64,000 bases of DNA from Desulfolucanica intricata (GTDB taxonomy: Bacteria > Bacillota > Desulfotomaculia > Desulfotomaculales > Desulfofarciminaceae). The notes beneath the pieces were generated by a model. That model worked only from the letters and a program-made list of their open reading frames with translations, was not told where the DNA came from and did not search any database. The DNA is taken from contig NZ_BCWE01000004.1 in assembly GCF_001592105.1 (NCBI RefSeq), positions 62,001 to 126,000 of the forward strand, written 5' to 3'. The position numbers and the translations under genes were made by a program. This document shows positions 35,446-43,905 of the stretch, one piece after another. The first letter of the stretch is position 1. Each line of letters starts with the position of its first letter.

Positions 35446-35530
35446 TAAGAGGGAGTATCGTGCACTGCTTTATTAAGCAGTATGCGATACTCCCTCTTAT
35501 AAATCCTGTCAACTAAAGTTGACAGGATTT
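35446..35530. repeat. two adjacent long perfect hairpins
   Basis: First: TAAGAGGGAGTATCG at 35446-35460 pairs with 35485-35499, and an inner CTGCTT/AAGCAG stem closes on TATT. Second: a perfect 14-base stem with a two-base loop at 35501-35530 (AAATCCTGTCAACT arm). They stand in a gene-free stretch and lack strong T-tails. They could be a small inverted-repeat element or parts of an RNA. Confidence 0.6.
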
Positions 35531-35612
35531 AACCGGGCCATCAAAAATTATTGCAAACTCTATACTGGTTGAGTTGTATATAAATAAGACACAATTTTAT
35601 GAAAATTTATAA

Positions 35613-35641
35613 TTGACTAAATTGTCTAAATAATGTAAAAT
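35613..35641 (+). promoter_or_regulatory. sigma-A type promoter of a short transcript
   Basis: TTGACT at 35613-35618 and TAAAAT at 35636-35641, 17 bases apart. About 37 bases downstream of -10 a terminator begins, so the product would be a very short RNA. Confidence 0.6.
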
Positions 35642-35677
35642 TGTCTTGAGCGATTAATATCTTCATTTTGCCTACCA

Positions 35678-35704
35678 AAGTTGGTAGGTTTTTTTTTATT
35701 TTAT
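35678..35704 (+). terminator. rho-independent terminator of the short transcript
   Basis: CCTACCAA-AG-TTGGTAGG stem and nine T residues. Its T-run overlaps the 3' end of the opposing 41-residue gene. Confidence 0.85.
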
Positions 35705-35821
35705 TTTGTTGGCCCGGCCTTCACGGATTCGTTGATAAGTACGTACAGCTACCAAATAGGTTCCGCTGGCACTCAGAGCAATAACGGCCCAAAATAATGC
35801 CTTTGCTAACCATTCAGGCAT
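35696..35821 (-). CDS. small membrane protein (41 aa)
   Basis: Reading frame on the minus strand with AGAGGTGAT about 7 bases before the ATG. The 41 residues start MPEWLAKALFWAV and contain one hydrophobic helix (about 6-28), then a basic tail YQRIREGRANKIK. The positive C-terminus suggests N-out/C-in topology. No family recognised. Confidence 0.6.
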   Translation of the reverse strand: MPEWLAKALFWAVIALSASGTYLVAVRTYQRIREGRANKIK

Positions 35822-36001
35822 ATTTTCTATCACCTCTATATTCTTATTTTATTATATCATCTTTTTTTATTTAATTAAATAGATGAGGGTGTTTATATTA
35901 GGGTGTTAATCCTATTTCTATTATGTCCCGGGCGGCCTGTAGATATTTAAATGACGGTTAAATACGGTTAAGAAATCAAAGGTGAGATGTACCGGTTAAA
36001 A

Positions 36002-36035
36002 AAATAAAAAAGGGCTAAACCGAGAGCCCTTTTCC
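36002..36035 (-). terminator. terminator of the poly-Phe gene
   Basis: AAAAGGGCT/AGCCCTTTT arms; on the minus strand the stem is followed by TTTTATTTTTTT. Confidence 0.85.
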
Positions 36036-36054
36036 AAAAAAGTTTTATTAATTC

Positions 36055-36171
36055 TTAGAGTCCAAAGAACGGGAAGAAGAATAAACAGCAGATGATAATA
36101 ATGAAAAAGAAGAAGAAAAAGAAGCCACCACCAAAAATTCCCGTTGCTTCCGGTGCCATAGTATTAGCCAT
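36055..36171 (-). CDS. very hydrophobic 38-aa protein with phenylalanine run, YjcZ-like
   Basis: Thirty-eight residues beginning MANTMAPEATGIFGGG, then seven phenylalanines, four isoleucines, two cysteines and more Phe. GGGAGGTGG lies 5 bases before the ATG; the longer frame has no such site. A glycine cluster before a hydrophobic segment recalls the YjcZ family of tiny sporulation proteins. This is a weak resemblance. The composition is extreme, and it has its own terminator, so a real gene is likely. Confidence 0.65.
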   Translation of the reverse strand: MANTMAPEATGIFGGGFFFFFFFIIIICCLFFFPFFGL

Positions 36172-36359
36172 TTTGCCACCTCCCTTAATAACTTTTAATA
36201 CATAGTACGAATTATGATATCTAAATGTTAAAGTAAATTTTTTCATAAAATTCTTTTGTTAAATAAAACCTTACCTTAACTTCAAAAAAGTTGGTAATAT
36301 TACATATTGTTTTGGTAAATGATTTAATTAAGATTTTTTTATTATCGGGTGGTATTGAG

Positions 36360-37466
36360 ATGAATGATAGGTTAAGCAAATTTGTCACAATATTTTTGGT
36401 TGTAGGTATTTTAATATCACTTCAACCGGTGGTAGCTTTTGGTGCTCAAGAAGGTGCTCTGCATAAGGTTGGGCATTGTATGGATATTGTTGATAAATCC
36501 GGACGGGTAATTAGTAAAATATCTCATCTGGTAGTACCCGGGGACGAAATCATTACCTGTGACGGGGAACATTACCGGGTTGTACAGGTTGGGGCAAAAC
36601 GGGCAGAGGTTCGGTATTTAGGACGGGATGAAGATTACTTGACCTGGTGCAGCTATTTTAAAAGTGCGTCTATTCCTGTATCAACCTCCGAGTGGAAAAA
36701 CCGTCCCGTGGGTATTTACCATACCCATACGGACGAATCTTACCTTCCCTCAGACGGGCGATCCTCCATCCCTTTTAATGGAGGAATTTACGAGGTAGGA
36801 GAAAAGTTATCTAATTCCGTAAAGCAGCTGGGAGTAAAAATTCTTTATGACCGGACTCCCCATGACCCGCATGATAACATGGCTTATGTGCGTTCACGAC
36901 GGACAGCGGTAAATTTGATGAAAAAAAATCCGGTGGCCCTTTTTGACGTGCATCGGGATGGAATACCTGATCCTAATTTTTACCGCGATCGTATTTCCGG
37001 GAAAGATGTCAGCCGTCTACGTCTGGTTATAGGAAGACAAAACCCCAAAAAATCTGCTAATCTGGATTTTGCCAAGCGATTGATGGCTTATGCTAATGAA
37101 AAACATCCCAAAATAGTTAAGGAGATTTTTATTGGGACAGGCAATTACAATCAGGATTTAATGGCCACGGCTTTGTTGATTGAGGCAGGGACTTACACCA
37201 ATCAAAAAGGAAATGCGGAAGAAGGAATTTCCCTATTGGCCGAGGCGGTTCCGGTTGTACTGGGTTTAACAGGACAAGATAAACGGAGTATTACCGGAAA
37301 TGAGTCGGAAAATAGTCACTGGTGGGTTTCGATACTCCTTATATTTGCTGTTGCTTTAGGAGCAGGAGGATTTATACTTCTAAATTCGGAAAATAGCGGG
37401 GAGGTATTGAGTAGGTTACAAAAACGGGCTTCTCAAACTTACAAAAGAATAAGGCGTAGGTCGTAA
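36360..37466 (+). CDS. spoIIP: stage II sporulation protein P (SpoIIP)
   Basis: Cell-wall amidase/endopeptidase needed for septal thinning and engulfment. Start ATG 36360 has GGTGG about 7 bases upstream; 368 residues. An N-terminal membrane segment (about 8-28) is followed by the catalytic domain, with GIYHTHTDESY near residue 115 (zinc histidines), FDVHRDG near 200 and IEAGTYTNQKGNAEEG near 285. A second hydrophobic segment (about 325-345) and a basic C-terminal tail follow, less usual. It is monocistronic, ending in a terminator. Confidence 0.93.
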   Translation: MNDRLSKFVTIFLVVGILISLQPVVAFGAQEGALHKVGHCMDIVDKSGRVISKISHLVVPGDEIITCDGEHYRVVQVGAKRAEVRYLGRDEDYLTWCSYFKSASIPVSTSEWKNRPVGIYHTHTDESYLPSDGRSSIPFNGGIYEVGEKLSNSVKQLGVKILYDRTPHDPHDNMAYVRSRRTAVNLMKKNPVALFDVHRDGIPDPNFYRDRISGKDVSRLRLVIGRQNPKKSANLDFAKRLMAYANEKHPKIVKEIFIGTGNYNQDLMATALLIEAGTYTNQKGNAEEGISLLAEAVPVVLGLTGQDKRSITGNESENSHWWVSILLIFAVALGAGGFILLNSENSGEVLSRLQKRASQTYKRIRRRS

Positions 37467-37495
37467 TTAGATTTTATCTATCAAAAAGTAAAATT

Positions 37496-37532
37496 AAAAA
37501 GCCTGCCGATTATGTATTCGACAGGCTTTTTT
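37496..37532 (+). terminator. rho-independent terminator
   Basis: AAAAAGCCTGCCG pairs with CGACAGGCTTTTTT with one mismatch, loop of about 10 bases. The following spacer 37533-37865 shows no gene. Confidence 0.8.
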
Positions 37533-37865
37533 ATGTTAAACGGAATGGTTATAAGTAACCTTCCCGTTGTTTTTAAAAAGAAAAAGATATTACAATGGAT
37601 GATGTTAATATACCCTGAAATGCCGTTTTCTATGTCTAAAATATTTATTATGTAATTCCCAAAATAGTTTATGAAGACTTAGATTAAGTTGTGCAGCTTA
37701 ACCGTAATAAATTAAAATTATTAAACAAAGAAACGGAAACGTTGTATTAACAGTAATGTATATAATTTCATTATGCTGAAGATTAAAAAATCTAATCCTT
37801 AAAGGATTTTAAAAATAAAAAAAGAAATATTTAGGGTAAATCCAAACAAATAAAGGGTGCGTTTT

Positions 37866-38651
37866 ATGTTGAAAAAATTATTTTTTATTTTCCTTATGGT
37901 GCTTGTTGTTTTTTTGCAGGGATGCAGTTTTTCCATTCTTACTGTCCGTGATGTCCTGAGCATTAAAATTGCCGGATCCACTTCCATGCTGCCCATTACA
38001 GAAGCACTGGCCCAATATTATCAAAAAAAACATCCTGAGATACATGTCAATGTACTGGGAGGGGACTCCACTATTGGTATGCAAGGTGTGGTTAATGATA
38101 TTGTGGACATAAGCGCCCTGTCCAGAACTTTAACTCCGAGCGAACAAAAAAATCTAAACTATTATGTAATTGCTAAGGATGAGCTATACATAATTGTTCA
38201 TCCCCAAAACCCCATTACAAAAATGAAAATTACTCAGGTTCAAGAAATATACAACGGTAAAATTACTAATTGGAGGCAGCTAGGCGGTCCTGATCAAGTT
38301 ATTTCGGTGATTGCCAGAGAAGAAGGTTCGGGAACTCACAGCGTTTTTAAAGATGTAGTTATGAGTAAAGACACTAATATTACCGAAGAGGCGGCAATAA
38401 TGCCTTCTACCGGCGCAGTAAAGGCTGCTGTTGCTCGTGACAGATACGCCATTGGATATATCTCTTCGAACTATTTGAGTAAAGAAGTTAAAACCTTAAT
38501 AATTAGCCATGGTAATCAAGAGTCCGAATCTCTGGCAAGGTCATTAGTATATGTTACCAAGAAACAGGTTAGCCCACAAACTCGGGACTTTTTGGAATTT
38601 GCTACCGGTGCTGAGGCACAAAATATAATTACTAATCTTAGTAGGAGATAA
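37866..38651 (+). CDS. phosphate-binding lipoprotein (PstS-like)
   Basis: Substrate-binding protein of the phosphate ABC-transporter class, 261 residues from ATG 37866. Signal peptide with lipobox FLQGC, mature cysteine near residue 20. Phosphate-site motifs are visible: AGSTSMLPITEAL, VNVLGGDSTIGMQGVV, DISALSRTLTPSE and REEGSGTHSVFKD. No pstCAB genes follow, so it is an orphan here. GTG 37857 lies too close to AAAGGG to be the start. A terminator follows. Confidence 0.88.
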   Translation: MLKKLFFIFLMVLVVFLQGCSFSILTVRDVLSIKIAGSTSMLPITEALAQYYQKKHPEIHVNVLGGDSTIGMQGVVNDIVDISALSRTLTPSEQKNLNYYVIAKDELYIIVHPQNPITKMKITQVQEIYNGKITNWRQLGGPDQVISVIAREEGSGTHSVFKDVVMSKDTNITEEAAIMPSTGAVKAAVARDRYAIGYISSNYLSKEVKTLIISHGNQESESLARSLVYVTKKQVSPQTRDFLEFATGAEAQNIITNLSRR

Positions 38652-38687
38652 AGTAATAACAGTAAAAAAACAGCTAAAACTACAATG

Positions 38688-38724
38688 AAAACTCCCTCAT
38701 CAGAGATCAAAGGCGGGGAGTTTT
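38688..38724 (+). terminator. rho-independent terminator
   Basis: AAAACTCCC/GGGGAGTTTT arms with an 18-base loop and T-rich tail. Confidence 0.7.
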
Positions 38725-38868
38725 ACTTTTATTTTAAATATTATAAATTTAACTAAGCATAATAAAGGTATGACAAAGTTAAAATTATGGAAGGATTATG
38801 TAATAAAATGTAGAACTGAAAACTTTGGCACTTTTATAGTGGAAAATGGCAAATAGGAGGGAATTTTT

Positions 38869-39507
38869 TTGAATAATGTTACTTTGTTAAAACACCCGGT
38901 GGTCAGTGATCGGCTGACAACTCTTCGCCACCGGGATACCGAAATTGAACTTTTTCGAAGGGCCTTGAGGGAGTTAGGATTCTTTCTGGCTATGGAAGCT
39001 ACCAGTAAATTGCCGTTGGTAAAATCAAGGGTTGTTACTCCGTTAGGTATAGAAGTTGACAGTGAGGAGTTAGATTCGGCTAAAGTGCTGCTGGCCCCTA
39101 TTTTAAGAGCAGGTTTGGGGTTTGTAGAGAGTTTCCTGGAACTGGTGCCCAGGGCTAAAATTGCACACATCGGCATTTCCAGGGATCATGATACCTTAAA
39201 AGCAATGCCTTATCTGAATTCATTGCCCGGTAATCCTGAATATTTTGATGCTATATTTATGCTGGACCCAATGCTGGCCACCGGAAACAGTGCCGTTAAG
39301 GCACTGGAAATTCTCACAGAGGGAGGGTTTAAACCGGAAAAAATCATACTGGTATGTGCATTTGCTGTGCAAGAAGGAATTAAACAAGTTTATGAGAAAT
39401 TTCCTGCTGTACATATTGTAACTGCCACTGTAGATTGGAGTTTAAATGATTTGGGGTACATTGTACCCGGTCTGGGGGATGCCGGGGATAGATTGTATTT
39501 AATTTGA
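38869..39507 (+). CDS. upp: uracil phosphoribosyltransferase
   Basis: Salvages uracil to UMP using PRPP. The 212 residues include HPVVSDRLTTLRHRDT at the start, ILRAGLGFVESFLELVP near 80-95, the PRPP loop MLDPMLATGNSAVKAL (about 128-143), and the GLGDAGDRLYLI uracil-site C-terminus. TTG start with AGGAGGG 6 bases upstream. The uracil permease gene begins 20 bases after the stop, so the two form an uptake-salvage operon. Confidence 0.97.
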   Translation: MNNVTLLKHPVVSDRLTTLRHRDTEIELFRRALRELGFFLAMEATSKLPLVKSRVVTPLGIEVDSEELDSAKVLLAPILRAGLGFVESFLELVPRAKIAHIGISRDHDTLKAMPYLNSLPGNPEYFDAIFMLDPMLATGNSAVKALEILTEGGFKPEKIILVCAFAVQEGIKQVYEKFPAVHIVTATVDWSLNDLGYIVPGLGDAGDRLYLI

Positions 39508-39527
39508 TTTTAGGGGGAAGGACTCTA

Positions 39528-40796
39528 TTGAGTAGACGAGAAATTCAGGTTGAGGAAAAGCTGCCGCTGCAAACAGCTTTGCCGCTCAGTTTGCAGCATT
39601 TATTTGCTATGTTCGGAGCTACCGTGCTGGTACCGGTTTTATTTAATGTTAATCCTGGAACAGTTTTGCTGTTTAACGGTATTGGCACACTGTTATATTT
39701 ATTAATCTGTAAGGGAAGGATCCCTGCTTATTTGGGTTCCAGCTTTGCATTTATTTCTCCGGTTATGGTTGTTTTATCTAAATATGATTACAGTGCTGCC
39801 CTGGGGGGGTTTATTGCCGTTGGTTTGGTCTTTACTGTTGTAGCTTTGTTAATAGGTGTGGTAGGGACTAAATGGATTGATGTTGTTTTCCCTGCTGCTG
39901 CCATGGGAGCAATTGTTGCGGTCATTGGTCTGGAACTGGCCCCGGTAGCGGCTCAGATGGCCGGTCTGTTGGGAGAACCCGGGAAGCCCTATATACCGGA
40001 TACAAAAGTAATAACTGTTTCCATGTTTACTCTGGCAGTAACTGTTCTTGGGTCAGTTGTTTTTCGGGGGTTTTTAGCAATAATCCCAATCTTGATTGGA
40101 ATTGTATCCGGATATATTTTAAGTTTTTTTATGGGAATGGTGAATACTGAAATGATTGCCACGGCCGATTGGCTGGCGGTACCGGATATTTATACTCCGT
40201 CCTTTAACCCGGAGGCCATTGCGATTATATTACCTGCTGCTCTGGTAGTAATTGCTGAACATATTGGTCACTTGTTTGTAACCGGTAATATTGTAGGTCG
40301 GGACTTAAGTCAAAACCCGGGCTTAAGCCGCTCAATGTTAGGAAACGGATTATCCACTTTGTTGTCCGGTTTTTTTGGTTCTACACCAAATACTACTTAT
40401 GGGGAAAATATCGGAGTAATGGCTATAACTAAAGTGTACAGCGTTTGGGTGATTGGTGGGACGGCTTTTATTGCTGTTATATTATCTTTTGTAGGTAAGC
40501 TTGCTGCGATTATTCAAAGTATTCCCACACCTGTTATGGGGGGAGTATCTCTTTTGCTTTTTGGGGTAATTGCTGCTTCCGGTATTCGAATGCTGGTAGA
40601 ATCAAAGATTGATTACAGTAAAGCCCGCAATTTAGTTCTTACCTCGGTGGTGTTAATTATAGGTATCAGTGGTGCTCAGGTACAATTAGGTGCGGTAAGT
40701 TTAAAGGGTATGGGACTGGCTACGGTGATTTCCATTGCCTTAAGTCTTGTACTAAAGGTGCTGGATTTATTAGGTTTAACTAATGAAGCTGTATAA
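39528..40796 (+). CDS. uraA: uracil permease
   Basis: Nucleobase:cation symporter-2 family transporter importing uracil, 422 residues with about 12-14 membrane segments. Motifs: SLQHLFAMFGATVLVPVLF near the N-terminus, SSFAFISPV, the central IIPAALVVIAEHIGHL (conserved Glu/His substrate site) and TPNTTYGENIGVMAITKV. The longest frame begins TTG 39504 but overlaps upp. TTG 39528, 8 bases after GGGGGAAGG, is the better start. Confidence 0.95.
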   Translation: MSRREIQVEEKLPLQTALPLSLQHLFAMFGATVLVPVLFNVNPGTVLLFNGIGTLLYLLICKGRIPAYLGSSFAFISPVMVVLSKYDYSAALGGFIAVGLVFTVVALLIGVVGTKWIDVVFPAAAMGAIVAVIGLELAPVAAQMAGLLGEPGKPYIPDTKVITVSMFTLAVTVLGSVVFRGFLAIIPILIGIVSGYILSFFMGMVNTEMIATADWLAVPDIYTPSFNPEAIAIILPAALVVIAEHIGHLFVTGNIVGRDLSQNPGLSRSMLGNGLSTLLSGFFGSTPNTTYGENIGVMAITKVYSVWVIGGTAFIAVILSFVGKLAAIIQSIPTPVMGGVSLLLFGVIAASGIRMLVESKIDYSKARNLVLTSVVLIIGISGAQVQLGAVSLKGMGLATVISIALSLVLKVLDLLGLTNEAV

Positions 40797-40804
40797 TAAA
40801 TTAT

Positions 40805-40848
40805 AAAACAGCTATGTTTCGGTGAACCCGGGACATAGTTGTTTTATT
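40805..40848 (+). terminator. rho-independent terminator
   Basis: AAAACAGCTATGT pairs with ACATAGTTGTTTT (one wobble), ending the upp-uraA operon. Confidence 0.8.
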
Positions 40849-40982
40849 TAGTGATTAAGGAATTTTATAAATAATTGGTTAATTTTTCAATGTTGGGAGT
40901 GATATTTTTCACTAGTGGCAAGGACATTTAGAACCTTTTGTAGAAATTATAACTCATACTGTCGGGAAGGAGACTTAATATT

Positions 40983-41819
40983 ATGGTCATAAAATTTCAT
41001 CAACAGATTTATAATGCTCTTGAAAGTGAAAGCTTAAAAGAAATAGACTTGGATTTTAAATTTACTTTCGGGTGTACGGAGGACTGCATGGGCAGCTGCT
41101 GTATGATGATTGATATTCTTTTGGATCCCTGGGATGTAGAAACTATGGCCCGTTATCTAAATACCAGCGGGCAGGAGTTTGTCCAAAAATATTGCCTTTA
41201 TGAGATAGGAAACGGCTCCGATTGGCCGCACGTTAAACTGAAGGATGCTGCAAGCGGCCCATGCACCTTTTTAAAGGAGGACGGTAAGTGCGAAATATAT
41301 CCGGTGCGTCCTCGGAATTGTCGAACCGCACCGGTGGGCCGGGCAGTACGCTTCAATTATGATGGCGAACAGGTAGTAACAGAAGAGAAGATTTTTATGA
41401 TTCCTCCAACAGAGACTTGTGCCGGTTTTGAAACAGGTCGACAGTGGACAGTACGAGAGTGGTTCCAGGATGCTGATGCTTTTAAATATTATAAATTTTC
41501 CGACCATTATACGGAATTGATTAATTATGCTCTTGTTAAATTAAGCAGCCGGAAGTGGATGTCCTCAGCTATTGCCCGGATGATGAGCCCGTTTCTGTAT
41601 GGTCCTGAAATTTTACGGGCCAAACTGGGAATTAGTGAGGAAGAAGTCAGTCATGAGGAATTTTATCTGCGTCGTATTAAAGCCTTAAAGGTTATTTTGA
41701 CCGATATGGCGGCCGGGTTTGGTTTTGGGCCGCTTGCTGAGCAGTTTAAAGCAGAAGGTACAGGGGCTATGTTTGCAGGAAGTATGATGGATAGGGTTAA
41801 AAAAATCTTATTACCATAA
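40983..41819 (+). CDS. YkgJ-type zinc/iron-chelating domain protein
   Basis: Two hundred and seventy-eight residues. The cysteine motif FGCTEDCMGSCCM near residues 29-41 and GPCTFLKEDGKCEIYPVRPRNCR near 84-106 match the YkgJ (CxxxCCxxxCxxxxxRP) metal-cluster family. The C-terminal 120 residues are not recognised. GGAAGGAG lies ahead of the ATG. The role is unknown; such proteins are thought to bind zinc or an iron-sulfur cluster. A second, different YkgJ-type protein is at 59675. Confidence 0.85.
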   Translation: MVIKFHQQIYNALESESLKEIDLDFKFTFGCTEDCMGSCCMMIDILLDPWDVETMARYLNTSGQEFVQKYCLYEIGNGSDWPHVKLKDAASGPCTFLKEDGKCEIYPVRPRNCRTAPVGRAVRFNYDGEQVVTEEKIFMIPPTETCAGFETGRQWTVREWFQDADAFKYYKFSDHYTELINYALVKLSSRKWMSSAIARMMSPFLYGPEILRAKLGISEEEVSHEEFYLRRIKALKVILTDMAAGFGFGPLAEQFKAEGTGAMFAGSMMDRVKKILLP

Positions 41820-41881
41820 GAAGTAAAGTTCTTTTTTGCTGAAATATCATTAAATATAATGGATTAGGGGTAAAATATTTT

Positions 41882-42316
41882 ATGAAAGAAATAGTGTTGG
41901 CAGCGGCGGGCTACAAGCAGCAGCTAGCAGGATTTTCGATTGCTGCTAAAAAACCCGTTGTTGTTTATGGTACTATGGATGGAAATATTCTGGCCGGTTT
42001 AATGAATTCTTCGCAGATTCCGGTCTATCTATATGAGACCGGCTGAGATTGCATTCGCAAAGTGGTTGCCGTGGGCAGCCTATATAAGGTCTGGGCAGAT
42101 TTGCCGGAGGATATCGAAGAACTCAACTATCTGATGAAAAACTTTAGAGATTATTTTGGGTGGGATTGGTCAGAAGTTATGGCCGGGGCGGAGGAGCCTT
42201 TTGATTACCATAAGGACTGGGACGGTTATATTGCAATAAAAGACTTAAAGAAATGCAGTGGTCTAATGGTTGCAGATTTACATGCTGAGAATGTATATAA
42301 AATAATATTGGGGTAA
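41882..42316 (+). CDS. candidate selenoprotein: reading frame interrupted by one in-frame TGA
   Basis: ATG 41882 (AGGGG about 11 bases upstream) opens a 54-codon frame ending in a single TGA at 42044-42046, and the same frame continues for 90 more codons to TAA at 42314. Read through, it gives a compact 144-residue protein with YETG-U-DC at the TGA. The part after the TGA has no start with a ribosome site. A 7-base stem with loop GTG lies at 42064-42080, 17 bases after the TGA, at a distance suited to a bacterial SECIS. I do not recognise the family. Alternatives: a Cys codon (TGC) mutated to TGA, giving a pseudogene, or a sequence error. Confidence 0.6.
42064..42080 (+). promoter_or_regulatory. 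SECIS-like hairpin after the in-frame TGA
   Basis: GGTTGCC-GTG-GGCAGCC forms seven pairs (one G-U) with G first in the loop. The loop lies 24 bases after the TGA. This matches the general layout of bacterial SECIS elements, but short stems also occur by chance. Confidence 0.4.
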
Positions 42317-42319
42317 GGC

Positions 42320-42343
42320 AGCCGCTTGATGCGGCTTTTTTTT
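42320..42343 (+). terminator. rho-independent terminator
   Basis: AGCCGC-TTGAT-GCGGCT stem with a seven-T tail, 4 bases after the gene above. Confidence 0.9.
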
Positions 42344-42483
42344 GTCTAATACCCACTTAAATTTGGGTGTTTTAACGAATAAATGGTATAGGGAGTAGGG
42401 GGTGGATAAATGGGTTTTTATTAGTAAGATCTGTATATGATTAGCAGCTAAAAACCAAAAAAATCAATTGGGGGAGAGACATA

Positions 42484-43350
42484 ATGAAAAAATACCGTGT
42501 ACTGACTATGGTATTGGTATTGGGCATCCTGGTTACCTCGTTGTTTGGTTGTTTAGGTACAAGCCCTGCCCAGGCAGGTACCACAACTACAACTTACTTG
42601 GTTTACTATGTACAACCGGGGGACACCCTGTGGGTTATTTCCAATAATTATGGGACTAGCGTGAACAAATTGGTGCAGTCTAATAACCTAAAGTCCTCTA
42701 TGATATATGTAGGGCAGCGTCTGTTAATACCTTTAAACGGTGGGAGAAGTTATGATTCTCAAAAATATGTAGTAAAGTATGGCGATACCCTATATCTAAT
42801 TGCCAAACGTTTCGGTACAACTGTCAGTAAGTTAGTAAGTACTAATAATCTTAAGAGTTATAATATTTATCCGGGACAAGTCTTATATATTCCTGCCGAT
42901 AATTCTATACCATCCCCGGCTCCCCAGAATCCGACTCAACCACAACCCGCTCCGTCAACGGTTAGTGGAATGACTGCCGATGAGCAGCAAATGCTGAATT
43001 TAGTGAATCAGGAAAGAGCTAAGGTGGGACTTCCGGCTTTAAAATCAGATTTGAATTTAGTTAAAGTTGCCCGCTTAAAAGCTCAAGACATGATTAAGTT
43101 GAATTATTTTAGTCACACATCTCCAACTTATGGCTCACCATTTGATATGATGAAGCAGTTTGGTATTAGTTACAGCTATGCCGGTGAAAATCTGGCGGGT
43201 GCTTCTACTGTGCAAAGTGCCCATACAAATCTTATGAATTCACCAGGTCACCGGGCTAATATCTTAAGTAAAAATTTTGGTAAAGTAGGTATTGGCATAG
43301 TAGACGGAGGCCCGTACGGAAAAATGTTTGTACAGATGTTTACAAATTAA
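42484..43350 (+). CDS. LysM and CAP-domain secreted protein (SafA/YkwD-like)
   Basis: Exported wall-binding protein of 288 residues. The signal peptide ends in TSLFGC, a poor lipobox, or at SPAQAG by ordinary cleavage. LysM repeats are at about 40-82 and 95-140 (YYVQPGDTLWVIS and YVVKYGDTLYLIA starts), then a proline/glutamine linker. A CAP/SCP domain at about 165-288 shows VNQERAKVGLPAL, FSHTSPTYGSPFDMM, AGENLAGA and NSPGHRANILS. Such proteins are common in spore coats and cortex. GGGGGAGAG precedes the ATG. Confidence 0.92.
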   Translation: MKKYRVLTMVLVLGILVTSLFGCLGTSPAQAGTTTTTYLVYYVQPGDTLWVISNNYGTSVNKLVQSNNLKSSMIYVGQRLLIPLNGGRSYDSQKYVVKYGDTLYLIAKRFGTTVSKLVSTNNLKSYNIYPGQVLYIPADNSIPSPAPQNPTQPQPAPSTVSGMTADEQQMLNLVNQERAKVGLPALKSDLNLVKVARLKAQDMIKLNYFSHTSPTYGSPFDMMKQFGISYSYAGENLAGASTVQSAHTNLMNSPGHRANILSKNFGKVGIGIVDGGPYGKMFVQMFTN

Positions 43351-43367
43351 TAAAAAAAATTATAGCA

Positions 43368-43394
43368 AAGACCCCCGTAATAATCGGGGGTCTT
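43368..43394. terminator. bidirectional terminator
   Basis: AAGACCCCCG/CGGGGGTCTT perfect stem between converging genes. Confidence 0.85.
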
Positions 43395-43402
43395 AAAGCT
43401 AC

Positions 43403-43564
43403 TTATCTTCTGGAAGTACGAGGTTTAAAAGTTTCACAAGCAGTATCGTCTGAAATAGTGGTCATATGGTCTTCAACAGTAGGTCTTACTTGAATACTGG
43501 AAGCTTTACATTCAGTTCCTTCTTGGTAAATACAGTCGTCAACTTCACATTTAATTCTCGGCAT
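43403..43564 (-). CDS. DUF1540 small cysteine protein 1
   Basis: Fifty-three residues: MPRIKCEVDDCIYQEGTECK then ASSIQV and a final DTACETFKPR, the four-cysteine DUF1540 pattern (one Cys replaced by Ser compared with its twin, at ASS versus ASC). AAGGAGGTG lies 6 bases before the ATG. DUF1540 proteins are probably small metal-binding or spore-associated proteins. It is a tandem duplicate of the next gene. Confidence 0.88.
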   Translation of the reverse strand: MPRIKCEVDDCIYQEGTECKASSIQVRPTVEDHMTTISDDTACETFKPRTSRR

Positions 43565-43666
43565 ATTTACACCTCCTTAAGATTTATCAACATTATTTTG
43601 GCTAGATTAGTGGGTTTTATACGCGTTAAAGATAACTTTTTTAAGACAGTGGGTTAAAAACTTATA

Positions 43667-43822
43667 TTATGAATTACGGGGTTTAAAAGTTTCACAGGCA
43701 GTATCATCTGAGGCGCTGATTATCAAGTCTGTGACAGTAGGTCTTACCTGAATACAGGAAGCTTTACATTCAGTCCCTTCTTGGTAAATACAGTGATCAA
43801 CAGAACATTTAATTCTGGGCAT
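43667..43822 (-). CDS. DUF1540 small cysteine protein 2
   Basis: Fifty-one residues: MPRIKCSVDHCIYQEGTECK, ASCIQVRPTV and DTACETFKPR. About 70 percent identical to the 43403 product, so a recent tandem duplication. GAAGGAGGTG lies 6-7 bases before the ATG. The spacer between the twins is about 100 bases. Confidence 0.88.
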   Translation of the reverse strand: MPRIKCSVDHCIYQEGTECKASCIQVRPTVTDLIISASDDTACETFKPRNS

Positions 43823-43905
43823 TATTACACCTCCTTCAATAAGTTGCTATGTTTATTTTGAGTAAAAAATATTTTTTTATGCCTTAATAAAGACAAATAA
43901 ACATA

